A DNA stretch of 64,000 bases from Aquibaculum sediminis (lineage in GTDB: Bacteria > Pseudomonadota > Alphaproteobacteria > Kiloniellales > DSM-21159), in NCBI RefSeq assembly GCF_040712085.1, contig NZ_JBFCVK010000013.1, positions 1 to 64,000 on the forward strand. Direction: 5' to 3'. Positions 50,797-58,888 of this stretch are shown here, in pieces (within the stretch, counting starts at the first letter, position 1; the number at the start of each line of letters is the position of its first letter). Position numbers and translations under genes: made by a program. The notes under the pieces are model-generated. The model did no database searches. It was not told the origin of the DNA and saw only the letters and a program-made list of their open reading frames with translations.

Positions 50797-53022
50797 ATGA
50801 GAACACCGAGTGAAGTATCCTATCGCGACACTGTGACCGAGGAGCCCCGGGGCGATGGCGCCCAGCTGGCCTCCACCCTGCAATTCATGCGCCGACGCTT
50901 GGGGATCATTCTGGGCGGCTGCCTGCTGGTCACGGGGCTCAGCGCATTGCTCGCCTACAGCTTCACCCCGCAGTACACCGCACAGGCGCAGCTCATGATC
51001 GATGCGCGCCAGGTGCACGTGACCGACGTCCAGTCGGTGCTGTCCGGGCTTTCGGCCGAGAATGCGGTGCTCCGTTCAGAACTCGACGTGCTCAACTCCG
51101 TACCGTTGATGCGCCGGGTGGCCGAACGGCACGATCTCTACAACGACCCCTACTTCAATCCGCCGGAGGAACCCAGCCGCTGGGCCGAGTGGCGCGACGA
51201 GGGACGCAAGTTCCTGGCTTCGGTCCTGCCAACCAACCTCGTGCCTGCCTGGGCCCTAGAGCTGGAAGGTCCGCCCGTAGACAACCTCGATGAGGAAGCC
51301 GAGCGACGCTGGGTCATCGACCGCCTGCTTGCCAAGCTGAAGACCGACAACGACGGGCGATCCTACACCATCAAGCTCAGCTTCACCTCCCCGGACCCCG
51401 AGAAGTCGGCCGAGGTGGTGAACGCCATCGTCGAGCAGTACCTGGAGGATCAGCTCGAGGCCAAGCTGGATGCCACGCGCTCCGCCAACGAGTGGCTGGT
51501 GCAGCGGCTCAACGAACTCGGCGCCGAGGTGCGCGAGGCCGAACTGGCGGTGCGGGAGTATCGCGAGGCGCATGGCCTGATCGAAAGCCGCGGCGAGACG
51601 GTCGGCGAGCAGCAACTGGCAGAGATCAACGCCCAACTCGTGATGGCCCAGGTGGAGCGCTCCCAGGCCGAGGCACGCCTGCGCGCGGCGCGTTCAGGCA
51701 ACCCCGAAGGTCTGCGCGATGTCGAAGGGGCAACGATCCTCTGGCACCTGCGCTCCGAGGAAGCGGCCCTGCGTCGGCGCGAAGCGGAACAGGCCTCGCG
51801 CTATGGGCCGCTGCACCCCGAGATGCAGAAGATGCAGGCTGAGCGCGCCGACGTGCAGGCGAAGCTGCGCGAGGAAACCGGCCGTGTGGTCCAGTCGCTG
51901 AGCATCGCCGTGCAGGAGGCCATTGCGAAGGAGGAGGCGCTTGCCACCGCCCTGGCCGACCTGCGCAAGGACAGCAGCGGGACCCAGCGGGCCGAGGTCG
52001 AGCTGAATGAACTGATCCGCCAGGCGGAATCGATCAGCGCCATCTATGCCAACTTCTTGCGCCGCTATCGCGAGACCTCGGAACAGGAGGGCTTGCAGCG
52101 TCCCGACGCCCGGGTGGTGTCCAGCGCCGAAACCCCGTCGGTTCCCTCCTTCCCGCGTCCGGCCTTGATGATGGGCGCCGGCGGCATGCTGGGCCTGTTG
52201 CTGGGCTTGATGATCGCTGCGGTGCTGGAGCTGATCGATCGTGGCTATCGGCTTTCGAACCAGCTCGAGCGCGACACGGGCCTGCCAGTGCTCGGGGTCG
52301 AACCGCTCCTGCGCAGCCGCCTCGAGCCCTCCACCTACGCCCTGGCCAAGCCCTACTCCGCCTTCAGCGAGGGTGTGCAGGGCTTGCGTATGAGTCTGCA
52401 GTTGACGCCGGAGGAGGGGCCGCATCGGGTCATCATGGTCACCTCCTCCGTGCCCTCGGAGGGCAAGACCTCGCTTTGCCTGACGCTGGGGCGGATGGCG
52501 GCGCGCTCGGGCGCGCGCACCCTGCTGGTGGAGGCCGACCTGCGCCGCCCCCGCATGGCCTATCGCCTGAAGCTGCGGCCGCGGGCCTTCCTGGCCGACG
52601 TGCTGGACGGAACGCATCACCTCGACGAGGCGGTGGTCGAGGACAAGTTCAGCGGGATGCACATCCTGGCTTCGCGCCATGGCGTATCCAGTCCGCTGGA
52701 GCGGGTGGCATCGCGACGCATGGCGGCCTTCATCGAAAGCGTGCGCCATCGCTACGACCTGGTGCTGCTGGATACGCCGCCGATCATGGCCGTGGCCGAT
52801 GCCGGGCCCCTGGCGAAAATCTCCGACGCCGTGGTCTTTGTCGTTCGCTGGGGCCAGACGCCGCGCGACACGGTCAAGGCGGCACTACGTAAGCTGGCGG
52901 TGGTCGATATCGCGGTCACCGGCATCGTGCTGTCGCAAGTGGATCTGCGCAAGCAGGCCACCTATGGCTACGGCGACTATGGCTATCACTACGACCGCTA
53001 CAAGGGCTACTACGCCGAGTGA
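50797..53022 (+). CDS. Wzc-like polysaccharide co-polymerase and tyrosine autokinase
   Basis: The 741-residue protein has an N-terminal Wzz region with two membrane helices (GIILGGCLLVTGLSALLAYS and MMGAGGMLGLLLGLMIAAVL), a long coiled-coil periplasmic part (about 200-400), and a cytoplasmic BY-kinase: Walker A SSVPSEGKTS at 550-559, Walker A' LLVEADLRRPRM and Walker B LVLLDTPPIM. The tail is tyrosine-rich (YGYGDYGYHYDRYKGYYAE), the expected autophosphorylation cluster. It sets chain length and drives export with the OPX protein encoded just before. TGGAGG six bases upstream fixes the ATG at 50797. Confidence 0.9.
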   Translation: MRTPSEVSYRDTVTEEPRGDGAQLASTLQFMRRRLGIILGGCLLVTGLSALLAYSFTPQYTAQAQLMIDARQVHVTDVQSVLSGLSAENAVLRSELDVLNSVPLMRRVAERHDLYNDPYFNPPEEPSRWAEWRDEGRKFLASVLPTNLVPAWALELEGPPVDNLDEEAERRWVIDRLLAKLKTDNDGRSYTIKLSFTSPDPEKSAEVVNAIVEQYLEDQLEAKLDATRSANEWLVQRLNELGAEVREAELAVREYREAHGLIESRGETVGEQQLAEINAQLVMAQVERSQAEARLRAARSGNPEGLRDVEGATILWHLRSEEAALRRREAEQASRYGPLHPEMQKMQAERADVQAKLREETGRVVQSLSIAVQEAIAKEEALATALADLRKDSSGTQRAEVELNELIRQAESISAIYANFLRRYRETSEQEGLQRPDARVVSSAETPSVPSFPRPALMMGAGGMLGLLLGLMIAAVLELIDRGYRLSNQLERDTGLPVLGVEPLLRSRLEPSTYALAKPYSAFSEGVQGLRMSLQLTPEEGPHRVIMVTSSVPSEGKTSLCLTLGRMAARSGARTLLVEADLRRPRMAYRLKLRPRAFLADVLDGTHHLDEAVVEDKFSGMHILASRHGVSSPLERVASRRMAAFIESVRHRYDLVLLDTPPIMAVADAGPLAKISDAVVFVVRWGQTPRDTVKAALRKLAVVDIAVTGIVLSQVDLRKQATYGYGDYGYHYDRYKGYYAE

Positions 53023-53279
53023 AGAAGCGGGCCAGGGAGTCGTCGATCAAAAGATCGAGAACCCTAATATCCGCGACTCAAAGAGAGAATTCAAAAAAGT
53101 AAAGAAAAGCCCTAAGACCCAGGTGGGTATGTGGTTTGTTGTTCAGGGATGTTACTTTTTAATACCGACGAACAGAAAATAACCCTTTTGATTTTTAGCG
53201 CACGATCCGCAGGTTTGTTATTTGTAGTTCTATGAGTTTCGGTTCTGGTGTGAATGGGTAGATCAGAGGGAGGGGCATC

Positions 53280-53810
53280 TTGGTGGAGCGGGAGCAGGTC
53301 GAGGGACGGGGCGGTTGGTACTGCGTCCACAGCCAGGTGGGAAAGGAAGCCCTGGCGCTGCAACATCTGCAGCAGCAGGCGTTCGAGGCTTTCCTGCCGC
53401 TGCTCGCCCGCACGCGCCGCCATGCCCGTCGCAGCGATACCGTCCTGGCGCCGCTCTTCCCCTGCTACCTCTTTGTCCACCTTGATCCACAGCGCCAGGC
53501 TTGGCGCTCCGTCAACGGCACGATCGGCGTGGTCCGCCTGCTCACCTCTGGCGAGCGCCCGCTGCAGGTTCCGCCGGGTGTGGTCGAAGCGTTGGTGGCC
53601 GCAAGCGACCGGCGCGGGCTGTTGCAGGCCGAACGTCTGGAGCGTCTGCAGGCCGACGACGCGGTGCGGATCCTGGTGGGACCTTTCGCGGACCATCTGG
53701 CTCGGGTCGTCCGGCTTGAGCCGGCGGGCCGGGTCAGGGTCCTCCTCGAGCTTCTGGGTGGCCGAGTGCCGGTCACCTTGCCGCTGAACGCGGTGCGCAA
53801 GAGCGCCTGA
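53280..53810 (+). CDS. RfaH/NusG-like transcription antiterminator
   Basis: A 176-residue NusG paralogue: an NGN domain (GWYCVHSQVGKEALALQHLQ, FLPLLARTRRHARR, then APLFPCYLFVHLDPQR and RSVNGTIGVVRLL) and a C-terminal KOW-like part (DAVRILVGPFADHLARVVRL). The NGN sequence is closer to specialised paralogues such as RfaH/LoaP than to general NusG. Such factors bind paused polymerase at ops elements and let it read through long operons for polysaccharides. An ops-like sequence occurs 90 bases downstream, ahead of the sugar gene cluster. The start is TTG 53280 or GTG 53283, after a GAGGGG; the upstream 257 bases are AT-rich. Confidence 0.85.
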   Translation: MVEREQVEGRGGWYCVHSQVGKEALALQHLQQQAFEAFLPLLARTRRHARRSDTVLAPLFPCYLFVHLDPQRQAWRSVNGTIGVVRLLTSGERPLQVPPGVVEALVAASDRRGLLQAERLERLQADDAVRILVGPFADHLARVVRLEPAGRVRVLLELLGGRVPVTLPLNAVRKSA

Positions 53811-53901
53811 CGGCGCATCGGTCCTTTGTTGGTCCTGTAACCGGTCGCTCCTGCGGAGCGGCCGCCGTCCCCGGCTGAAAGCGCGAGGCTTTCACCCGGA
53901 C

Positions 53902-53913
53902 TGCGGTAGCGTG
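53902..53913 (+). promoter_or_regulatory. ops-like element
   Basis: TGCGGTAGCGTG matches 11 of 12 bases of the E. coli ops core GGCGGTAGCGTG recruited by RfaH. It lies in the 168-base leader between the RfaH-like gene and the first sugar-nucleotide gene. A small hairpin (TGAAAGC 53876-53882, GCTTTCA 53888-53894) precedes it. The position is right for antitermination of the following cluster. Confidence 0.6.
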
Positions 53914-53978
53914 GCCGCCGCTCAGGGGCGCCGCCCGCATCACAGCACCCTTATCAACCGGGATGTGGAGACGAGCGA

Positions 53979-55319
53979 ATGTCGATCCTGCTGCAACCCT
54001 CTCCGGTCCAGGACTGGCTGTCCGACCTGCTCGGCGCCTTGCAGGCACGCAGCGCGCGCATCGGCATCGTCGGGCTGGGCTATGTCGGCCTGCCCCTGGC
54101 CCTGCGCAGCGCGGCGGTCGGTTTCCCGGTGCTTGGGTTTGACATCGACGAAGAGAAGGTTGAGCGTCTCAACGCCGGCCGCAGTGACATCGAGCACATC
54201 CCATCCGAGCGCGTGGCGGCGATGCGCGCCGATGGCTTCGAGGCCACGGCGGATTTCGCCCGGGTCGGCGAGGCCGATGCGCTGATCCTCTGTGTGCCGA
54301 CACCGCTGACCCGACATCGCGAACCCGACCTGGGTTTCGTGCTGCGCACGATGGAGGCCCTGCTGCCGCATCTGCGCCCGGGGCAGCTCATCTCGCTGGA
54401 AAGCACGACCTATCCCGGGACCACCGCCGAGGAGTTGGCGCCGCGCATCGCCGGCGCCGGCTTCGCACTGGGAGAGGAGATATTCCTGGTCTACTCGCCC
54501 GAGCGCGAGGATCCGGGCAACGGGCACTTCGATACGGCTTCGATTCCCAAGGTGGTGGGCGGCCACAGCATCGCCTGTCGCCAGGCCGGCGTCGCGCTCT
54601 ATGAGCAGCTCGTGGAGACAGTGGTGCCGGTCAGCTCCACCCAGGCGGCGGAGATGACCAAGCTGCTGGAGAACATCCACCGGGCGGTCAACATCGGCCT
54701 GGTCAACGAGATGAAGCTGGTGGCCGATCGCATGGGCATCGACATCTTCGAGGTGATCGACGCCGCCGCCACCAAGCCCTTCGGCTTCACGCCCTACTAT
54801 CCCGGCCCCGGCCTTGGCGGGCACTGCATTCCCATCGATCCCTTCTACCTGACCTGGAAGGCGCGCGAGTACGGCATCAACACCCGCTTCATCGAGCTGG
54901 CCGGCGAGATCAACCAGTTCATGCGCGAATGGGTCGTGGTCAAGCTGTCCGAGGCCTTGAACGAGCGCGGCAAGTCCCTGAAGGGCAGCCGGGTGCTGGT
55001 GCTGGGCGTGGCCTACAAGAAGAACGTCGACGACATGCGCGAATCCCCTTCGGTGGAGATCCTCGAGCGGCTGGTGGCCAAGGGGGTGCTCGCGGACTAC
55101 AGCGACCCCCACGTTCCGCGCTTTCCCAAGCTGCGCCAGTATCGCCTGGAGATGGCCAGCGTCCCGCTGACCGCCGGCAGCCTGGCCCGCTACGACGCGG
55201 TGCTGCTGCTCACCGATCACGACCGCTTCGACTACGAGCTGATCCGTCGCCACGCGGCGCTGATCGTCGACACCCGCGGACGCTTCCGTCGCCTCGACGC
55301 CTGCGTGGTCAGCGCCTGA
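53979..55319 (+). CDS. wbpA: UDP-N-acetylglucosamine 6-dehydrogenase (WbpA-like)
   Basis: The 446-residue protein is a UDP-sugar dehydrogenase: NAD-binding IGIVGLGYVGLPLALRSAAV, LILCVPTPLTRHREPDLGFV, LESTTYPGTTAEEL, the central GPGLGGHCIPIDPFYLTWKA with catalytic Cys283, and VLVLGVAYKKNVDDMRESPS. The WbpA group oxidises UDP-GlcNAc twice at C6 to UDP-GlcNAcA, and the neighbours (WbpB-, WbpD-, WbpE-like) support that over UDP-glucose or UDP-ManNAc. First gene of the cluster behind the ops-like element. Confidence 0.87.
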   Translation: MSILLQPSPVQDWLSDLLGALQARSARIGIVGLGYVGLPLALRSAAVGFPVLGFDIDEEKVERLNAGRSDIEHIPSERVAAMRADGFEATADFARVGEADALILCVPTPLTRHREPDLGFVLRTMEALLPHLRPGQLISLESTTYPGTTAEELAPRIAGAGFALGEEIFLVYSPEREDPGNGHFDTASIPKVVGGHSIACRQAGVALYEQLVETVVPVSSTQAAEMTKLLENIHRAVNIGLVNEMKLVADRMGIDIFEVIDAAATKPFGFTPYYPGPGLGGHCIPIDPFYLTWKAREYGINTRFIELAGEINQFMREWVVVKLSEALNERGKSLKGSRVLVLGVAYKKNVDDMRESPSVEILERLVAKGVLADYSDPHVPRFPKLRQYRLEMASVPLTAGSLARYDAVLLLTDHDRFDYELIRRHAALIVDTRGRFRRLDACVVSA

Positions 55320-55358
55320 GCGCAGAAAACTTCAGATCTGTTCGAGAAGGAGAAGGGA

Positions 55359-56324
55359 ATGGTTGCCTTCGCGCTGATCGGCGCCGCCGGCTACATCGCG
55401 CCGCGCCACATGCGGGCGATCCGGGACTGTGGCGGCCATCTGGCGGTGGCCTGCGATGTGAGCGATTCCGTCGGCGTCATCGACGGCCTGGCACCCGACG
55501 CTGCCTTCTTCACCGAGTTCGAGCGCTTCGAGGACCAATGCTACCGCTTGCGCCGTCCGCGGGGCGAGGGGCTCGACTTCCTCAGCGTCTGCACGCCCAA
55601 TCATCTGCACCATGCCCATGTGGCGGCCGGACTGCGGCTGGGCTGCGACGTGATCTGCGAAAAGCCCCTGGTGCCGACAACGGCCCTGCTCGACGATCTG
55701 GTCCAGCTGGAAGAAGACAGCGGAGCACGAGTCAGTACCATCCTGCAGCTCCGGCTGCATCCGGCGATCCGCGCGCTGCGCAGCCTGGTGGGGCAGGCGC
55801 GGCCCGGGGCGATGCACGAGGTCGAACTGACCTACATCACCTCGCGCGGCGCCTGGTATGACACGAGCTGGAAGGCCGATCCGCGCCGCTCCGGCGGCCT
55901 GGCCATGAACATCGGCATCCACTTCTTCGACATGCTGCACTATCTCTTCGGCGAGCGGCAGCGCAGCGTGCTGCATCTGGCAGAGGACCATCGGGCCGCC
56001 GGCTACCTGCGCTTCGAGCGGGCGCGGGTGCGCTGGTTCCTCTCCACCGATGCGGCAGACCTGCCCCGGCAGCGTGCGCCGGGCCAGACCACCTTTCGTT
56101 CCATCACCCTGGACGGTCGGGACGTGGAGTTCTCGGACGGCTTCGCCGACCTGCACAGCCGCAGCTATGCGGAGGTGTTGGCCGGGCGCGGCTTCGGCTT
56201 GGCCGAGGTGCGGCCCTCCATCGAAACGGTCGAGGCCATCCGCAACGCCCAGCCGCTGGCGCCCGAGCCCGGGGAGGCCCATCCCTGGCTGCGCACCGAA
56301 GCGCGCGAAGCGGTGCCGGCATGA
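55359..56324 (+). CDS. wbpB: UDP-GlcNAcA 3-dehydrogenase (WbpB/WlbA-like)
   Basis: A 321-residue Gfo/Idh/MocA oxidoreductase: FALIGAAGYIAPRHMRAIRD as NAD-binding fold, LDFLSVCTPNHLHHAHVAAG, then CDVICEKPLVPTT with the Glu-Lys-Pro active-site lysine, and RSGGLAMNIGIHFFDMLHYL with the conserved histidine. WbpB oxidises C3 of UDP-GlcNAcA, the ketone being transaminated by WbpE. The start follows AGAAGGAGAAGGG, and the end overlaps the acetyltransferase gene by four bases. Substrate assignment rests on gene context. Confidence 0.87.
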   Translation: MVAFALIGAAGYIAPRHMRAIRDCGGHLAVACDVSDSVGVIDGLAPDAAFFTEFERFEDQCYRLRRPRGEGLDFLSVCTPNHLHHAHVAAGLRLGCDVICEKPLVPTTALLDDLVQLEEDSGARVSTILQLRLHPAIRALRSLVGQARPGAMHEVELTYITSRGAWYDTSWKADPRRSGGLAMNIGIHFFDMLHYLFGERQRSVLHLAEDHRAAGYLRFERARVRWFLSTDAADLPRQRAPGQTTFRSITLDGRDVEFSDGFADLHSRSYAEVLAGRGFGLAEVRPSIETVEAIRNAQPLAPEPGEAHPWLRTEAREAVPA

Positions 56325-56866
56325 CAGCTGCCCGACACTTCCATCCCTCCGCCTGCGTCGATCCCGGGGCAGAGCTGGGCGAGGGAACGCGGGTCTGGCA
56401 CTTCAGCCACGTCAGCGCAGGGGCCAGGATCGGCCGCGACTGCGTGCTGGGGCAGGGGGTCTATGTCGCCCCGGGGGTGTGCATCGGCGACGGCGTGCGG
56501 ATCCAGAACAACGTCTCCGTCTATGAGGGGGTGACGCTGGAAGACGAGGTCTTCTGCGGCCCCGGCGTGGTCTTTACCAACGTCATCAACCCGCGCGCAG
56601 CCGTCTCGCGCAAGCATGAGTACCGCCCGACCCGGGTCTGCCGCGGGGCAACGCTGGGCGCGAACAGCACGCTGGTCTGCGGCGTGACCATCGGCGCCTA
56701 CGCCTTCGTGGGCGCCGGGGCGGTGGTGACGCGCGACGTGCCGGCCCATGCACTGGTGGTCGGCACGCCGGCGCGGCAGGTCGGCTGGATGAGCCGCACG
56801 GGCGAGCGCCTGGCGCATCCTCCGGACGAAACGGTGCTCTGCGCGGCGGAAACTTCACGTGAATAG
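56321..56866 (+). CDS. wbpD: UDP-2-acetamido-3-amino-glucuronate N-acetyltransferase (WbpD/WlbB-like)
   Basis: The 181-residue protein is a left-handed beta-helix acetyltransferase with regular hexapeptide repeats from residue 10 to 150 and the WbpD-type segments VWHFSHVSAGARIGRDCVLG, IQNNVSVYEGVTLEDEVFCG, VFTNVINPRAAVSRKHEYRP and VVVGTPARQVGWM-like ending. It acetylates the 3-amino group to give UDP-GlcNAc3NAcA, using acetyl-CoA. It is third in the WbpA-B-D series and overlaps wbpB by four bases. Confidence 0.9.
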   Translation: MTAARHFHPSACVDPGAELGEGTRVWHFSHVSAGARIGRDCVLGQGVYVAPGVCIGDGVRIQNNVSVYEGVTLEDEVFCGPGVVFTNVINPRAAVSRKHEYRPTRVCRGATLGANSTLVCGVTIGAYAFVGAGAVVTRDVPAHALVVGTPARQVGWMSRTGERLAHPPDETVLCAAETSRE

Positions 56867-56879
56867 GGAGCGAGTTGCC

Positions 56880-57710
56880 ATGGCGGATTGGGCGGAGAAC
56901 TTCAGCTACGACTACTACGCTCGCCTGGTGGAAGCGGCCTGCCGCTTTCTCACTCCGCGGCTCTTCCGCGAGGTTCCCTCGCTCCGGGCCGATGGCGGGC
57001 ATCTTCTGCTGCGCCACGACATCGATTGCAGCCTGGATGCGGCGTTGGCGCTGGGCCGGCTCGAGCGCGACATGGGGGTGCGGTCCACCTACTTCGTGAT
57101 GATGCAGTCGCTGCTCTATGACCCCGAGCAGGGCGATGTTCTGCGCGAACTGCGCGACCTGGGGCACGAGGTGGGCATCCACTTCGATTGCCCGCCGGAG
57201 CAGCGCGGCGACGACCGGGCAGGCCTGGAGGCCCGGGTGCGCATGGACTGTCACCGGCTCCAGGCGGTGCTGGGCGAAGCCGTTACCTCGATTTCCTTTC
57301 ACCGCCCGGTGGAGAGTTTTCTGCGCGGGCCGCTCTTCGTGGCCGGGCGGGTCAACGCCTACGCGGCGGAGTTGATGACCTGGTACATCTCCGATTCCCG
57401 CGGTTCCTGGCGCTGCGGTGAGCCTTTGGCCGAGATCGCCCGGGCGCGCCACGGCACGCTGCAACTGCTCACCCATCCCATCTGGTGGGGGCGCGAGCAC
57501 CTGGCGCCGGCCGACCGGCTGCAGCTCTTCTTTCGCCAGTCGACCCGGCACATGAGCCGGCGCGAACGCGCGGTCTTCGATGCCATTCTCACCGCAACCA
57601 TGCCAGGCGTGCGTCGCAACGGCCTCTACGCGCCGCCGCCCAGCCTTCTCCGCCAGCAGCCTCCGCCACCGCGTGAAGCGGACAGGTCCGGCCTGGCCCA
57701 GCGGCTGTGA
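56880..57710 (+). CDS. Polysaccharide deacetylase-like protein (NodB/CE4-type fold)
   Basis: The 276-residue product contains the metal-binding start of a CE4-like domain, HLLLRHDIDCSLDAALALGR, then MGVRSTYFVMMQSLLYDPEQ and LGHEVGIHFDCPPE; the canonical HxxxH motif is not obvious, so activity is uncertain. It lies between wbpD and wbpE, which suggests it acts on the nascent glycan or a sugar nucleotide of this cluster. The start at ATG 56880 (MADWAENFSY) is supported by AGGGAG; the GTG at 56859 overlaps the upstream stop. The C-terminus is Pro/Arg-rich. Confidence 0.7.
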   Translation: MADWAENFSYDYYARLVEAACRFLTPRLFREVPSLRADGGHLLLRHDIDCSLDAALALGRLERDMGVRSTYFVMMQSLLYDPEQGDVLRELRDLGHEVGIHFDCPPEQRGDDRAGLEARVRMDCHRLQAVLGEAVTSISFHRPVESFLRGPLFVAGRVNAYAAELMTWYISDSRGSWRCGEPLAEIARARHGTLQLLTHPIWWGREHLAPADRLQLFFRQSTRHMSRRERAVFDAILTATMPGVRRNGLYAPPPSLLRQQPPPPREADRSGLAQRL

Positions 57711-57751
57711 GTGCGATCCCTCCAATGCCCGTCTCAAGGGACAGCGCAGAC

Positions 57752-58888
57752 ATGCAGTTCGTCGATCTTGCCGCCCAGCAGGCACGCATCAAGGACAGCC
57801 TCAACAAGCGCATCGCGGCCGTTCTGGCGCACGGCCGCTACATCCTCGGGCCGGAGGTGGCGGCGCTGGAGGAGCGCTTGGCTGCCTATGCGGGCGTGGA
57901 TCACTGCATCACCGTGGCCAACGGCACCGATGCCCTGCAGCTGTCCCTGATGGCGCTCGGGATCGGGCCCGGCGACGAGGTCATCGTGCCGGCCTTCTCC
58001 TACATCGCTACGGCCGAAGCGGCCGCGCTCCTGGGCGCCACGCCGGTCTACGTGGACATCGATCCGGCACGCTACACCCTGGATCCGGCCGGCCTGGAAG
58101 CCGCCATCACGCCGCGCTGCCGCGCCATCCTGCCGGTCTCGCTGTACGGCCTGCCGGCCGACATGGATGAGATCAACGCCGTCGCGGCGCGCCACGACCT
58201 GCCGGTGATCGAGGATGCGGCCCAGAGTTTCGGCGCGCTCTATCGCGGCGAACGCTCCTGCGCGCTCAGCACCCTGGCCTGCACCTCCTTCTTTCCCAGC
58301 AAGCCGCTGGGTTGCTACGGCGACGGCGGCGCGGTCTTCACCGACGATCCGGAGCTGGCGCGCCGAGTGCGCCAGATCGCCCGCCACGGTGAGCAGGCGC
58401 GCTACCATCATGTGCGCGTCGGGGTGAACTCGCGCCTGGACACCCTGCAGGCGGCGATCCTGCTGGCCAAGCTCGAGATCTTCGAGGTGGAGCTGGAGTG
58501 GCGCGAGCAGGTGGCGCAGCGTTACGACGCATTGCTCGGGGAACTGCCGGTCGTACGGCATCCGCTGCCCGCCGATTGCCGCAGCGCCCATGCCCAGTAC
58601 ACCATTGAGGTCTCGGCCGAGGTTCCGGCCGAGGTCCCGGCGGAAGTCCCGGCACGTGACAGCCTGCGAACCCATTTGCGGGGGGCCGGTGTCCCCACCA
58701 TGGTGCACTATCCCCTGCCGCTGCATCGTCAGCCGGCGGTGGCTGACAACACAGTCAGCCTGCCGGCCAGCGAGCGCGCGGCCGAGCGGGTGGTAAGCCT
58801 GCCCATGCACCCCTATTTGAGCCGAGAGGCCCAGGAGCGGGTCGCCGAAGCGCTGGGGCAGGCGCTGTCGGTGGCGGCCTGTGCATGA
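57752..58888 (+). CDS. wbpE: UDP-2-acetamido-2-deoxy-3-oxo-glucuronate aminotransferase (WbpE-like)
   Basis: A DegT/DnrJ/EryC1-type PLP aminotransferase of 378 residues, strongly WbpE-like: QFVDLAAQQARIKDSLNKRI, GRYILGPEVAALEERLA, VANGTDALQLSLMALGIGPG, PVIEDAAQSFGALYRGERSC, the PLP lysine in CTSFFPSKPLGCYGDGGA, and VGVNSRLDTLQAAILLAKLE. It transfers an amino group from glutamate to the 3-keto sugar made by WbpB. An odd repeat (AEVPAEVPAEVPA, encoded near 58616-58656) sits in the C-terminal part. ATG 57752 fits family starts; GTG 57707 or ATG 57725 are alternatives. Confidence 0.9.
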   Translation: MQFVDLAAQQARIKDSLNKRIAAVLAHGRYILGPEVAALEERLAAYAGVDHCITVANGTDALQLSLMALGIGPGDEVIVPAFSYIATAEAAALLGATPVYVDIDPARYTLDPAGLEAAITPRCRAILPVSLYGLPADMDEINAVAARHDLPVIEDAAQSFGALYRGERSCALSTLACTSFFPSKPLGCYGDGGAVFTDDPELARRVRQIARHGEQARYHHVRVGVNSRLDTLQAAILLAKLEIFEVELEWREQVAQRYDALLGELPVVRHPLPADCRSAHAQYTIEVSAEVPAEVPAEVPARDSLRTHLRGAGVPTMVHYPLPLHRQPAVADNTVSLPASERAAERVVSLPMHPYLSREAQERVAEALGQALSVAACA

